A stretch of 46,609 nucleotides of DNA from the NCBI GenBank assembly GCA_019752335.1, contig JAIEMJ010000039.1, forward strand, positions 1 through 46,609, written 5' to 3'. A program made the translations under genes and the position numbers. The stretch's first letter is position 1, and every line of letters begins with the position of its first letter. Positions 33,487 through 42,074 of this stretch are shown here, in pieces. The notes beneath the pieces are model-generated. The model was not told where the DNA came from. It worked only from the letters and a program-made list of their open reading frames with translations, and made no database searches. This DNA comes from Bryobacteraceae bacterium (GTDB taxonomy: Bacteria > Acidobacteriota > Terriglobia > Bryobacterales > Bryobacteraceae).

Positions 33487-33600
33487 CTAACCTTGCCGCT
33501 GCTTATGCTTCGGATTGGAGCAAATGACGCGCACGACGCCATACCGATGGACGATCTTGCACTTGTCGCAAATGGGCTTTACGGACGCTCGAACTTTCAT
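33487..33600 (-). CDS. rpmJ: 50S ribosomal protein L36 (zinc form)
   Basis: A 37-residue protein, [20 protein letters not shown] and onward to KHKQRQG. The zinc ligands C11, C14, C27 and H32 are all present, so it is the C+ form. It lies 6 bases after the stop of infA, in the usual infA-rpmJ-rpsM order. GAGGATAGG lies upstream of the ATG. Confidence 0.96.
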   Translation of the reverse strand: MKVRASVKPICDKCKIVHRYGVVRVICSNPKHKQRQG

Positions 33601-33606
33601 GACTGC

Positions 33607-33828
33607 CTATCCTCTCAAAACTTCTACAATCCGGCCGCGCGTTTTATCGTGCTCAGCCAGTTCCACCAATACCTTGTCGTTCAGCCGGAGCCGGACGAAA
33701 TTCGTCTTTTGCGCTCCCGCCGCGTGGCCGATGACCCTCGCCCGGTTCACCTCGAGCTCCAGCCCGAAGGTGACGTTCGGCAGTAACTCCACTACGGTCG
33801 CGACGAACTGGGTCTCGTGAGCACCCAA
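33607..33828 (-). CDS. infA: Translation initiation factor IF-1, diverged copy with TTG start
   Basis: A 73-residue S1/OB-fold protein. It aligns with IF-1 through VATVVELLPNVTFGLELE, ARVIGHAAGAQKTNFVRLRLNDKVLVELAEHDKTRGRIV. The conserved GKMRKxxIRI stretch reads GAQKTNFVRL, and the usual AK(E/D) start is absent. No ATG or GTG fits; a TTG at 33828 with GGAG nine bases before it gives the normal IF-1 length. The gene then overlaps the end of map by 37 bases. Position between map and rpmJ supports the name. It may be a specialised or partly redundant IF-1 if a standard one exists elsewhere. Confidence 0.82.
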   Translation of the reverse strand: MGAHETQFVATVVELLPNVTFGLELEVNRARVIGHAAGAQKTNFVRLRLNDKVLVELAEHDKTRGRIVEVLRG

Positions 33829-34577
33829 GGGCCGTTCTCCGTAATGGCTACTGTGTGCTCGAAGTGGGCCGAATTGCGCCCGTCCTTCGTCACCGCCGTC
33901 CACTTATCCGCGAGCACATGGCAATCGGGAGTTCCCGCGTTGACCATCGGCTCGATCGCCAAAACCATACCCGGCTTCAAGCGAGGGTTCTCGCTGTTCC
34001 GGTCCACATAGTTGGGCACTTGGGGCTCTTCGTGCATCGACGTTCCGATGCCGTGGCCCACAAATTCCCGCACTACCGAAAATCCGTGCCGGACGACGTG
34101 GCTTTCCACGCTGCCCGAAATGTCGAAGAGGCGGTTACCCGGCTGCGCCTTCTGAATGGCCAACTCCAGGGCTTCCTGCGTCACCTGCAACAACTTCTCG
34201 TCTTCCGGCGTGATGGCGCCGACGGGGATGGTGGTGGCGGAATCCGCGTAATAACCATCAATACTCACCGCCGTATCCACCGACAACAAATCGCCGGCCT
34301 TCAGCACCCGCTTCTTCGACGGCATGCCATGAATGATCTCACTATTCACCGAAGTACACAGCACGTTCGGAAACTTCGCATTGGCCGCCGCGCTGTAGTA
34401 GCCCTTGAAGGCCGACTTGGCGCCTGCGTCCCGCATCATCTTCTCCGCCGTCACTTCGAGGTCGTAGGTCGTCACTCCCTCTTTCACCAGCCCGCGCAGC
34501 TCACTCAGAATCTGCGCCACCAACAAACCGCTGCGGCGCATCTTTTCCAGCTCCGCCATGCTTTTCCGGATGATCAT
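33792..34577 (-). CDS. map: Methionine aminopeptidase, type I
   Basis: A 261-residue enzyme that removes the initiator methionine from new proteins. Metal ligands are in SVDTAVSIDGYYADSATT (two Asp), VGHGIGTSMHEEPQVPNY (His), LAIEPMV (Glu) and SAHFEHTVAIT (Glu); a further His is in IIHGMPSKK. The gene follows adk with a 16-base gap. The end overlaps the infA-like gene, so the two are probably coupled. Confidence 0.95.
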   Translation of the reverse strand: MIIRKSMAELEKMRRSGLLVAQILSELRGLVKEGVTTYDLEVTAEKMMRDAGAKSAFKGYYSAAANAKFPNVLCTSVNSEIIHGMPSKKRVLKAGDLLSVDTAVSIDGYYADSATTIPVGAITPEDEKLLQVTQEALELAIQKAQPGNRLFDISGSVESHVVRHGFSVVREFVGHGIGTSMHEEPQVPNYVDRNSENPRLKPGMVLAIEPMVNAGTPDCHVLADKWTAVTKDGRNSAHFEHTVAITENGPWVLTRPSSSRP

Positions 34578-34593
34578 CGTCTATTCCGGCTAC

Positions 34594-35331
34594 TCATTGG
34601 CCGCGAAATTCCTCAATCAGCTGTCGTACTTGCCGAACGATCACCTCGGGAGGCGCATCGCTCGCTTCTACCTCGTGCAGACTTCCATCCGCCCGAAAAT
34701 ACTCAATCAACGGCCGCGTTTGCGCGTCGTACGCTTCCAGGCGCTTCCGGATCACCATTTCCTGGTCATCCGTGCGAACCTCCAAGAGCGCTCCCTCAAT
34801 ATCACAGCGGCCCGGGATGACGGGCGGCCGCGAAAGCAGGTTATACAAAGTGCCACATTGGGGACACTGCCGCCGCGCCGTTAATCGGCCTACCAACTTA
34901 TTGTAATCCACCGCCAGATGGACCACCAAATGGCCAATCCCCCGGGCGGCCAGGAGCCACCCCAGGTTCTCCGCTTGCCCGAGGGTCCGCGGAAAGCCAT
35001 CCAAAATAAACCCATTCATACAGTCGTCGCGCCCGATGCGCTCCTCGACCATCTGATTCACCAACTCGTCGGGCACCAACTGCCCGTTCTTCATCATCGC
35101 CATCACCTGCCGGCCAATCGCATCTTCGGCCGCGATATGCTCCCGGAGGATGTCCCCCGTCGAGATATGCGCAAAGCCCAAATCCGACACCAGCAGTTTT
35201 GCCTGCGTACCTTTACCCGAGCCTGGCGGCCCGAACAAGATCAGCGCAAACGCGCCCGGCGCATAACGCGCTAGCTTATCCGCTTCGGCCTCCCCACGAT
35301 TTTCCGGGGAACTCCGTTCAACATCTTTCAA
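34594..35331 (-). CDS. adk: Adenylate kinase with N-terminal extension
   Basis: A 245-residue enzyme that interconverts AMP, ATP and ADP. The P-loop is LFGPPGSGKGTQAK, followed by ISTGDILREHI and FILDGFPRTLGQAE. The LID carries cysteines (RRQCPQCGTLYN...PGRCDIEG) suggesting a zinc-stabilised lid. The P-loop starts about 27 residues later than usual. No ATG is available near the expected start; I use the TTG at 35331, supported by AAAGGA seven bases upstream. The extension (SSPENRGEAEADKLARYAPGA) is charged and of unknown role. Confidence 0.93.
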   Translation of the reverse strand: MKDVERSSPENRGEAEADKLARYAPGAFALILFGPPGSGKGTQAKLLVSDLGFAHISTGDILREHIAAEDAIGRQVMAMMKNGQLVPDELVNQMVEERIGRDDCMNGFILDGFPRTLGQAENLGWLLAARGIGHLVVHLAVDYNKLVGRLTARRQCPQCGTLYNLLSRPPVIPGRCDIEGALLEVRTDDQEMVIRKRLEAYDAQTRPLIEYFRADGSLHEVEASDAPPEVIVRQVRQLIEEFRGQ

Positions 35332-35373
35332 GACCCGGTCCTTTTTACTACCGTCGCCTCAAGAAAACCTGGC

Positions 35374-35389
35374 GTGGCTGGTTAGCCAC
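35374..35389 (-). terminator. Small hairpin between secY and adk, possible attenuator
   Basis: GTGGCT (35374-35379) pairs with AGCCAC (35384-35389) around a four-base loop. On the minus strand it is followed after a few bases by TTTT in GGTTTTCTT. It could reduce transcription from secY into adk; the stem is only six pairs long, so this is tentative. Confidence 0.35.
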
Positions 35390-35394
35390 CTCGG

Positions 35395-36807
35395 TTAAGC
35401 GCCGCTCCGGCGGCCACGAATGCGGCCAGCGCGCGGCGTGAATCCTTCATAGTGACGCATGATCAACTGCGCCTCAATCTGGTTCACCGTATCCATGGCG
35501 ACGCCCACCACGATCAGCAGGGACGTACCACCGAAATAGAAATTCACTCCCAAGCCATCCAGGATGAAGCGGGGGAAATACGTGTCGATAAAGTTGCCGA
35601 TCAACGGCAGGCGCTGCAGCTTGATGCCCGCGATCATGATCTCCGGCAACAGCGAGAGGACGGCCAGATAGAGGCCACCCACCACCGTGATGCGCGTGAG
35701 GATGCGGTTCATAAAGGCTGCCGTGTTCGGGCCGGGCCGGATCCCCGGGATGAAGCCGCCATGCTTACGCATGTTGTCGGCCGCTTCGTTCGGATTAAAG
35801 ATGATCGAGACGTAGAAGAAACAGAAGAAGACAATCAGCAGCGTGTAGAGGATGAAGTACAAGGGCTGCGTCTGGCCGATCGCGCCCAATAGACCGCTGA
35901 AGAAAGCGTTTTTGCGTACCCAGTCGATCTGGAGCGCCGACTGCGGGAAGGTCAACAGCGACTGCGCGAAGATGACCGGAATCACACCGCCGGCGTTCAC
36001 CTTGAGCGGCATGTAGGTGGACTGTCCGCCCATCATCTTGCGGCCCACCACGCGCTTGGCATATTGAATCGGAATCCGGCGTTCGCCTCGTTCGACCAGC
36101 ACCACCATGGCGATCACCGCAATCATGACCAGGAGGATGATTAGTACGTGCAGCGCTCCCCATTGGCCGATGATGACGTTGTTGTAGATCTCGCGCATCG
36201 CATTTGGCAGGCCGATCACGATACCGGTGAAAATGATCAGCGACATGCCGTTGCCGATACCCCGTTCGGTGATCTGCTCACCCAGCCACATGATGAAGGC
36301 CGTACCGGTGGTAAGCGTGATGATCGTCATCAGCGTGAAGCCGATACCGGGATTGATGACAAAGCCACCGCCGGCCGTGCCTTGGCCCGCTGACTGCAAG
36401 AGCGTCGCGATGCCCGCCGACTGGAAGAGCGCCAGCGCCACGGTCAGATAGCGCGTCCATTGGGTAATCTTGCGGCGGCCGAGCTCACCTTCCTTCGACA
36501 GTTTTTCCAGCGTCGGAACGACCACGGTAAGCAACTGCAAGATAATCGACGACGTAATGTAGGGCATGATGCCCAGGGCGAAGATCGTCAGGCGGCGGAA
36601 CATACCGCCAGAGAACAGGTCCATGAAACCGAACAAGGTTCCCTGCGCCTGCTTGAAGAAGTCTTCCAGCCGGTTGGCGTCGATTCCCGGGGTGGGGATA
36701 TGCGCGCCAAGCCGGTAGATCGCCAGCATCGCGAGCGTAAAAAGGACCCGGTTCCGGAGGTCGGGGATCCGGAAGATATTCGCTACCGCTTCGAAAAACT
36801 TTGCCAT
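35395..36807 (-). CDS. secY: Preprotein translocase subunit SecY
   Basis: A 470-residue membrane protein with ten helices forming the Sec channel. Recognisable stretches include YRLGAHIPTPGID at the N-terminus, FSGGMFRRLTIFALGIMPYITSSIILQLL (the plug and helix 2-3 region), MWLGEQITERGIGNGMSLIIF, and IPVIFAQSLLTFPQ. The C-terminal helix region ends with MRHYEGFTPRAGRIRGRRSGA. It lies 20 bases after rplO, the standard position in the spc operon. Confidence 0.97.
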   Translation of the reverse strand: MAKFFEAVANIFRIPDLRNRVLFTLAMLAIYRLGAHIPTPGIDANRLEDFFKQAQGTLFGFMDLFSGGMFRRLTIFALGIMPYITSSIILQLLTVVVPTLEKLSKEGELGRRKITQWTRYLTVALALFQSAGIATLLQSAGQGTAGGGFVINPGIGFTLMTIITLTTGTAFIMWLGEQITERGIGNGMSLIIFTGIVIGLPNAMREIYNNVIIGQWGALHVLIILLVMIAVIAMVVLVERGERRIPIQYAKRVVGRKMMGGQSTYMPLKVNAGGVIPVIFAQSLLTFPQSALQIDWVRKNAFFSGLLGAIGQTQPLYFILYTLLIVFFCFFYVSIIFNPNEAADNMRKHGGFIPGIRPGPNTAAFMNRILTRITVVGGLYLAVLSLLPEIMIAGIKLQRLPLIGNFIDTYFPRFILDGLGVNFYFGGTSLLIVVGVAMDTVNQIEAQLIMRHYEGFTPRAGRIRGRRSGA

Positions 36808-36827
36808 TGCGTTCTAGAGCCTTAAGC

Positions 36828-37373
36828 TTACTTGGACTTCTTGGCGGCCGGCTTCTTAGCTGCGGCCTTTGGCGCTCCGGCCTTCGGTGCCCGGGCGGCG
36901 ATTTCGGCTTCCGTCGCCGGACCCGCCGGACGAACCGGAATCAAATTCACCGTGCCACCCTGCGCCTTGATCTTCTCTTCGGCGGTCTTCGAAATCGCGA
37001 CCACCGTCACCGTGATCTTGCGGGTGATGTCGCCCGTGCCCAGGACCTTCAGGCCCTTGCCGGCTTTCTTCACCACGCCCATCTTCTTGAGCACCGCCGA
37101 GTCGAAAGCGTCGCCTTCAAGTTCGTTCAGTTCACCCAAGTTGATGATGGAATACTCTTCGCGGAAGGGGTTCGTAAACCCGCGCTTCGGCATGCGGCGA
37201 TGCAGCGGCATCTGGCCGCCTTCAAAGCCGCGCATCCGGCTGTAGCCGGAGATGGACTTCTGGCCCTTGGCGCCGCGCCCGGCGTACTTGCCGCGGCCGC
37301 TACCCATGCCTTGACCGACGCGCCGTTGCTTCTTTACCTGGCCTACGGGCTTTTTGAGTTCGCTAAGATTCAT
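36828..37373 (-). CDS. rplO: 50S ribosomal protein L15 with lysine/alanine tail
   Basis: A 181-residue protein. The glycine-rich N-terminus (QRRVGQGMGSGRGKYAGRGAKGQKSISGYS) and FEGGQMPLHRRMPKRGFTNPF are typical of L15. The core ends near residue 145; the last 35 residues (PKAGAPKAAAKKPAAKKSK) are a basic low-complexity tail. It lies 12 bases after rpmD. Confidence 0.96.
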   Translation of the reverse strand: MNLSELKKPVGQVKKQRRVGQGMGSGRGKYAGRGAKGQKSISGYSRMRGFEGGQMPLHRRMPKRGFTNPFREEYSIINLGELNELEGDAFDSAVLKKMGVVKKAGKGLKVLGTGDITRKITVTVVAISKTAEEKIKAQGGTVNLIPVRPAGPATEAEIAARAPKAGAPKAAAKKPAAKKSK

Positions 37374-37385
37374 CTCTCGTTCCGC

Positions 37386-37565
37386 CTATTCGACAATCCG
37401 CAGAAGGTGCGGCACCTTGAGCACCATGCCCCGGAAGGCCGGCGTGTCCGGCTTTTCCACCGTGCGCATCAGGGTCTTCAAACCGAGCGCGCTGACAATG
37501 CGCTTATGCGCCTTGGGCGTGCAAATCACGCTGCGATAGTATTGGATTTTGATCGTGGCCGCCAT
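37386..37565 (-). CDS. rpmD: 50S ribosomal protein L30
   Basis: A 59-residue protein starting MAATIKIQYYRSVICTPKAH, with KRIVSALGLKTLMRTVEKPD and the closing GMVLKVPHLLRIVE. The short ferredoxin-like fold is complete. AAGGAAA precedes the ATG. It lies between rpsE and rplO, as in the spc operon. Confidence 0.95.
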   Translation of the reverse strand: MAATIKIQYYRSVICTPKAHKRIVSALGLKTLMRTVEKPDTPAFRGMVLKVPHLLRIVE

Positions 37566-37586
37566 GTTTTTTCCTTACGCCTCCAA

Positions 37587-38105
37587 CTAGGCCTGTAACT
37601 TATCCACGGTTAAGCCGCGCACTTCGGCCACTTCGGCCTTGTCACGCAACTGTTCGAGCGCATTGATGGTCGCCTTCACCACGTTGTGCGGGTTGTGCGA
37701 ACCCAGGCTCTTGGTGAGCACATTCGGAATCCCGACGGCCTCAATCACCGCGCGGACCGGACCGCCGGCGATGACACCCGTACCGGTGCGAGCCGGCTTC
37801 AAGAGGACTTGACCCGTGCCGAACTTGCCCACCACCGGATGCAGAATCGTGTGCTCGAGCGTATTCACGCGCCGCAAATTCTTCTTCGCCGCCTCAATGC
37901 CCTTCTTGATGGCCGAGGGAACTTCCTTGGCCTTGCCGGTGCCGTAGCCGACTACCTTGGCCGAAGCGTCGCCGATCACCACGAGCGCCGAGAAGCTCAT
38001 GTTCTTGCCGCCCTTCACCACTTTGGTGACGCGGTTGATCGAAACCACTTGTTCTTTCAGGGTGAGCGCCCCCACGTCGATTTTCTTTTTCGGAATAAAC
38101 GCCAT
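37587..38105 (-). CDS. rpsE: 30S ribosomal protein S5
   Basis: A 172-residue protein. The start at 38105 ([20 protein letters not shown]) is supported by GGGAG upstream; the frame is open further to 38327 but that part overlaps rplR. The RNA-binding loop and the [13 protein letters not shown] stretch are present, with [41 protein letters not shown]5 helps decoding accuracy. Confidence 0.96.
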   Translation of the reverse strand: MAFIPKKKIDVGALTLKEQVVSINRVTKVVKGGKNMSFSALVVIGDASAKVVGYGTGKAKEVPSAIKKGIEAAKKNLRRVNTLEHTILHPVVGKFGTGQVLLKPARTGTGVIAGGPVRAVIEAVGIPNVLTKSLGSHNPHNVVKATINALEQLRDKAEVAEVRGLTVDKLQA

Positions 38106-38122
38106 GTGTCTTCTGCTCCCGC

Positions 38123-38485
38123 CTAAAATTCGAGTCCCGCTTCGCGCGCCGCATCGGCCAGCGCCTTGACCCGGCCGTGGTAGAGGAAGCCCCCGCGGTC
38201 GAATACGACCAGCTTGAGACCCTTTTCCTTCGCCCGCTCCGCCAGCAAGGTACCGACGGCCTTGGCGCCAGCGATGTTGCCACCGTCCTTGCCGCCCTTG
38301 CTCTTCTCCGCCGAACTGGCCGCGCACAAAGTGCGGCCGCTCTTGTCGTCGATCACCTGCGCGTAGATGTGCTTGGTGCTGCGGAAAACGGCCAACCGCG
38401 GCCGCTCCGCCGTTCCAGCCACCCGGCGGCGAATGCGCGTATGGATTCGCCGGCGGATTTCGTCTTTGTTGATCTGTTTGACCAT
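38123..38485 (-). CDS. rplR: 50S ribosomal protein L18
   Basis: A 120-residue 5S rRNA binder. Start at 38485 ([22 protein letters not shown]) behind GAGGAT; the longer open frame to 38632 overlaps rplF. Typical stretches are [20 protein letters not shown] and [31 protein letters not shown] at the C-terminus. Confidence 0.96.
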   Translation of the reverse strand: MVKQINKDEIRRRIHTRIRRRVAGTAERPRLAVFRSTKHIYAQVIDDKSGRTLCAASSAEKSKGGKDGGNIAGAKAVGTLLAERAKEKGLKLVVFDRGGFLYHGRVKALADAAREAGLEF

Positions 38486-38498
38486 CTCAATATCCTCG

Positions 38499-39029
38499 TT
38501 ACTTACCGGCGGCCTTGCCGACCTTCTTACGCAGCACTTCGCCCGTGTAGCGAACGCCCTTTTGCTTGTAAGGATCCGGCTTGCGCAGCGCGCGCATGTT
38601 TGCCGCCGTTTGGCCCAGCGCCTGACGGTCATGCCCGGTCAGGACGATGTGCGTCTGCTTATCCACCTTCATGTCCACGCCATCCGGCAACATGAATTCG
38701 ATGGTGTGCGAATAGCCCAGCGAGAAAATCGCCACGCGGCCCTTCAGGTCCACGCGGTAGCCGATACCGACAATGTCGAGTTCGCGGGTGAAGCCCGCGC
38801 TCACGCCGGTGACGGCGTTCGCGAGCAATGCCCGCGTCAAGCCGTGCGCCGCCGACTGCTTGTCGTTCTCGCGCTTTACCTCGAGCACATTGTTGTTGTT
38901 CTCGACGGTAATGCCCGGCTGCACCGGCACGGTCAGCTTGCCCTTCGGGCCTTCCACCTTGAGCTCACGGCCCAGGGTGACTTTGACGCCCGCCGGCAGC
39001 GGGATCGGTTTTTTTCCAATTCTCGACAT
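38499..39029 (-). CDS. rplF: 50S ribosomal protein L6
   Basis: A 176-residue protein. It starts [20 protein letters not shown], with [12 protein letters not shown], and the second repeat of the fold contains [27 protein letters not shown] at the end. GGAGAAG precedes the ATG. It follows rpsH after 68 bases, a slightly longer gap than most in this operon, with no clear signal. Confidence 0.96.
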   Translation of the reverse strand: MSRIGKKPIPLPAGVKVTLGRELKVEGPKGKLTVPVQPGITVENNNNVLEVKRENDKQSAAHGLTRALLANAVTGVSAGFTRELDIVGIGYRVDLKGRVAIFSLGYSHTIEFMLPDGVDMKVDKQTHIVLTGHDRQALGQTAANMRALRKPDPYKQKGVRYTGEVLRKKVGKAAGK

Positions 39030-39097
39030 ATCTTCTCCGGGTATCCCTTGCTTACTCTTTGCGAAGCAGCAGTTCTACGCCTTGTTCTCTTTCGTAA

Positions 39098-39496
39098 TTA
39101 GTAAACGTGACAAAGTAATTCGCCGCCGACGCCTTGCTTGCGCGCGGCCGCCCCGGTCATCACGCCGCGCGGCGTGGTGAGAATGTTGATTCCCAAGCCA
39201 CCCAACACACGCGGAATCTCTTTCGAGTTTACGTATACCCGGCAACCCGGCTTCGACAGCCGCACCAGCTTCGAAATCACCGGCTCGTTCGCGGGCGTGT
39301 ACTTCAAATAGATGCGCACCATTTTGCGCGCACCCTCGTCCGCCATCTTGAAGTTCATGATGTAGCCCTCTTCCTTCAGAATGCGGGCGATTTCCATCTT
39401 GAGCTTCGATGCCGGAACGTCCACCTTCGCGTGCCGGGCGCCAATGGCGTTCCGTACCCGGGTGAGCATATCGGCAATGGGATCCGATGTAGCCAT
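39098..39496 (-). CDS. rpsH: 30S ribosomal protein S8
   Basis: A 132-residue protein starting MATSDPIADMLTRVRNAIGARHAKVDVPASKLK. The C-terminal VLGGLGINILTTPRGVMTGAAARKQGVGGELLCHVY is the expected 16S-binding end. GAGGAG precedes the ATG. In other bacteria S8 represses the spc operon by binding its mRNA. Confidence 0.97.
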   Translation of the reverse strand: MATSDPIADMLTRVRNAIGARHAKVDVPASKLKMEIARILKEEGYIMNFKMADEGARKMVRIYLKYTPANEPVISKLVRLSKPGCRVYVNSKEIPRVLGGLGINILTTPRGVMTGAAARKQGVGGELLCHVY

Positions 39497-39526
39497 TCGT
39501 GTCTCCTCGAAAATTCCTTACTTAAC

Positions 39527-39751
39527 TTACCAGCTCGACTTCACGACACCCGGGATCTCGCCGAGCAACGCCAATTGCCGAAAACAAATACGGCAGAGCT
39601 TAAACTTTCCAATAAATCCGCGCGGACGTCCGCAGCGCTGGCAGCGGTTGCGGAGCCGGCAAGCGAACTTCGCTTTCTTCCCCGCGACATGCGCTTTCGC
39701 GATCGCCGCGGCGAATTTCCGGTCTTTGGCTTCTTTTGCGGTAGTGGCCAT
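39527..39751 (-). CDS. rpsN: 30S ribosomal protein S14, zinc type
   Basis: A 74-residue protein ending [40 protein letters not shown]. The two CxxC pairs mark the zinc-binding (type Z) S14, normally 61 residues. The 13 extra residues are at the N-terminus ([16 protein letters not shown]). A shorter start is possible, but no better ribosome site was seen. It lies between rplE and rpsH. Confidence 0.94.
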   Translation of the reverse strand: MATTAKEAKDRKFAAAIAKAHVAGKKAKFACRLRNRCQRCGRPRGFIGKFKLCRICFRQLALLGEIPGVVKSSW

Positions 39752-39768
39752 TTCTCGTTCCCTTCGCC

Positions 39769-40320
39769 CTACTTGTTGAACGGCATGCCGAGGTGCTTCA
39801 AGAGCGAGAGGCTCTCGGCATCGGTCTTCGCCGTGGTCGTAATCGAAATATTCATGCCCTTGGTCTTCTCAACCTTGTTGTAGTCGATTTCGGGGAAGAT
39901 CAATTGGTCCTTCACGGCCAGCGTGTAGTTGCCGCGGCCGTCAAAACTCTTGCTCGGAATGCCGCGGAAATCGCGGACGCGCGGCAGAGCGACGCTCACC
40001 AAACGATCCAGGAATTCGTACATGCGGTCACCGCGCAAGGTTACCCGGCAGCCGATCGGCATGCCTTCGCGCAGCTTAAAGGCCGCGATCGATTTGGTCG
40101 CCTTCGTCACCACCGGCTTTTGGCCAGTGATGGCCGCCAGTTCGTTCACCGCGCCGTCCATCAGCTTCGCGTTCTGCGTCGCTTCGCCCAGGCCGATATT
40201 GATCGAGATCTTGTCGATCTTGGGGACGGCCATCCGATTCGTATAGCCGAACTCCTGCGTCAACGCCGGGACGATTTTTTCCAGATACTGTGTCTTTAGT
40301 CTAGGGAGCGCCGTCGCCAT
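39769..40320 (-). CDS. rplE: 50S ribosomal protein L5
   Basis: A 183-residue 5S rRNA-binding protein, with [59 protein letters not shown] and a C-terminal [40 protein letters not shown]. Gap to rplX is five bases. Confidence 0.97.
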   Translation of the reverse strand: MATALPRLKTQYLEKIVPALTQEFGYTNRMAVPKIDKISINIGLGEATQNAKLMDGAVNELAAITGQKPVVTKATKSIAAFKLREGMPIGCRVTLRGDRMYEFLDRLVSVALPRVRDFRGIPSKSFDGRGNYTLAVKDQLIFPEIDYNKVEKTKGMNISITTTAKTDAESLSLLKHLGMPFNK

Positions 40321-40325
40321 CGAGC

Positions 40326-40706
40326 TTAACCTTTCTTATCCAGCACTTCGCCGGTTTTGCGCGCGATTCGCGTCCGCTTCACCTTGTTGCCGATCTTTTC
40401 TTCCTTGATTCCCACGCGCGTCGGCGTGCCGTCGTTGGTGACGATCATCACGTTCGAAACGTGGATCGTGCCTTCGCTCTCGGCAATGCCGCCCTTGATT
40501 TGGCGCTGCGGGTTGGGCTTGGTGTGCTTCTTCATGATCATCACACCCTCCACCGTCAGCCGGCCACGCGTGTGGTCGACTTCGAGGACGCGGCCCAACT
40601 TGCCACGGTCCTTACCGGTGATCACTTTCACCGTGTCATTCTTCTTGATCCGGATCTTGTCCGGCGCGCCGGCCAGCTTCTGGCCGTGTAACTTCTGCAC
40701 TCCCAT
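40326..40706 (-). CDS. rplX: 50S ribosomal protein L24
   Basis: A 126-residue protein with the KOW motif ([23 protein letters not shown]) and [36 protein letters not shown]. It is an early assembly protein of the large subunit. The first 20 residues ([20 protein letters not shown]) extend the usual start. A strong GGAGGTGATC lies in the end of rplN, only two bases separating the genes, so translation is coupled. Confidence 0.95.
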   Translation of the reverse strand: MGVQKLHGQKLAGAPDKIRIKKNDTVKVITGKDRGKLGRVLEVDHTRGRLTVEGVMIMKKHTKPNPQRQIKGGIAESEGTIHVSNVMIVTNDGTPTRVGIKEEKIGNKVKRTRIARKTGEVLDKKG

Positions 40707-40708
40707 GA

Positions 40709-41077
40709 CTAGATCACCTCCGGCGCCAGCGACACGATCTTCATGTAACGCTTGTCGCGCAGTTCACGCGCCACCGGTCCGAACACGCGCGTGCCCACCG
40801 GCTCGCCCAATTCGTTCACCAGCACCGCCGCATTCGAATCGAACCGGATGTAGGAGCCGTCCTTACGCCGCGTTTCCTTGCGCATGCGCACGATCACGCA
40901 ACGGACGACCTTGCCCTTCTTCACATTCGAATCGGGCGCGGCTTCTTTGACGCTCGCGGTGATAATGTCGCCGAGCCCGGCCCGCAGGCCGAGTCCGCCG
41001 CCGCGCGGCAGAATACACTGGAGTTTTTTGGCGCCCGAATTATCGGCCACCTCCAGCATTGTTCTCATTCCAATCAT
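40709..41077 (-). CDS. rplN: 50S ribosomal protein L14
   Basis: A 122-residue protein, start [21 protein letters not shown], with [62 protein letters not shown], full length. GGAGAAGC precedes the ATG. L14 contacts S12/16S rRNA at the subunit bridge. Confidence 0.97.
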   Translation of the reverse strand: MIGMRTMLEVADNSGAKKLQCILPRGGGLGLRAGLGDIITASVKEAAPDSNVKKGKVVRCVIVRMRKETRRKDGSYIRFDSNAAVLVNELGEPVGTRVFGPVARELRDKRYMKIVSLAPEVI

Positions 41078-41123
41078 GGCTGCTTCTCCCTAAAAATCTC
41101 TTTGACGCCGAATCCCGAAAGCC

Positions 41124-41426
41124 CTAGGCCTTCAGTTCATTCACTTGCACGGCGCGGCGCACAATGGCGTCCAGCTTCCAGCGCTTCAGCTTCGACATCG
41201 GGCGCGCCTCAACGATGCGCACAAAGTCGCCCAACTTGGCGTCCTTCGTCTCGTCGTGGGCGTAAAACTTCTTGCGCTTCGTGATGATGCGCTTATAGAA
41301 CGGATGCGTGACGCGGCGCGTCACCTGCACGCAGATGGTCTTCTCCATCTTGATCGAGACCACTTCGCCAGTCTGCGTCTGCTTATTCGTCTTAGTTTCG
41401 GTCGCGGTCTGCTTCTCGTCAGCCAT
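41124..41426 (-). CDS. rpsQ: 30S ribosomal protein S17
   Basis: A 100-residue OB-fold protein. After about 18 extra N-terminal residues rich in Thr, Lys and Gln, the core begins [40 protein letters not shown] and continues with [27 protein letters not shown]. It follows rpmC after three bases. Confidence 0.95.
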   Translation of the reverse strand: MADEKQTATETKTNKQTQTGEVVSIKMEKTICVQVTRRVTHPFYKRIITKRKKFYAHDETKDAKLGDFVRIVEARPMSKLKRWKLDAIVRRAVQVNELKA

Positions 41427-41429
41427 GGC

Positions 41430-41627
41430 TTACTTGGCTCCCTTATTCTTCTCGCCGATAATCGTCAGCATCCGCGCGCGATCCTTCTTCAGCTCCTTCA
41501 GCTTCTTCAAGCCGCCGGTCTGCCCCATGCCCATTTGGAACTTGATGCGAAACATCTGCTCCGCGGATTCCTTGACCTTGTTTTCGATCTCCGCCACATC
41601 CATGGCGCGAATTTTGTCAGCCGTCAT
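41430..41627 (-). CDS. rpmC: 50S ribosomal protein L29
   Basis: A 65-residue helical protein ([20 protein letters not shown], ending ...[15 protein letters not shown]), with [28 protein letters not shown] as its conserved second helix. It sits near the exit tunnel with L23. It starts 12 bases after rplP. Confidence 0.94.
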   Translation of the reverse strand: MTADKIRAMDVAEIENKVKESAEQMFRIKFQMGMGQTGGLKKLKELKKDRARMLTIIGEKNKGAK

Positions 41628-41639
41628 CGTCTTGTACTC

Positions 41640-42050
41640 TTATCCTTCGCGCGTCACGAACTTCACCGGACACGGCAGCTTCATCGCCGCCAGGCGCATC
41701 GCTTCCTGCGCCAACTCCTTGCTGACGCCTTCCATTTCGAACAGAATCTTGCCGGGCTTGATCACGGCCACCCAACGATCCGGCGCACCCTTGCCGCCGC
41801 CCATGCGGACTTCGGCCGGCTTCGACGTCACGCTCTTGTCCGGGAACAGGCGGATCCAAACCTTACCACCGCGCTTGATGTGGCGCGTCATGGCGATACG
41901 GGCCGCTTCGATCTGCCGGTCCGTAATCCAGCAGGGCTCCATCGCTTTCAAACCGAAATCGCCAAACGACAACGTCGAGCCGCGCCAGGCCTTACCCTTC
42001 ATGCGGCCGCGTTGGGTCTTGCGGTATTTAACTCTCTTAGGCTGCAACAT
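41640..42050 (-). CDS. rplP: 50S ribosomal protein L16
   Basis: A 136-residue protein. It starts [24 protein letters not shown] and carries [32 protein letters not shown], then [28 protein letters not shown]. Full length; it helps position A-site tRNA. It starts 24 bases after rpsC. Confidence 0.97.
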   Translation of the reverse strand: MLQPKRVKYRKTQRGRMKGKAWRGSTLSFGDFGLKAMEPCWITDRQIEAARIAMTRHIKRGGKVWIRLFPDKSVTSKPAEVRMGGGKGAPDRWVAVIKPGKILFEMEGVSKELAQEAMRLAAMKLPCPVKFVTREG

Positions 42051-42074
42051 GGGACTTTGCTTTCCTTAAATTCG

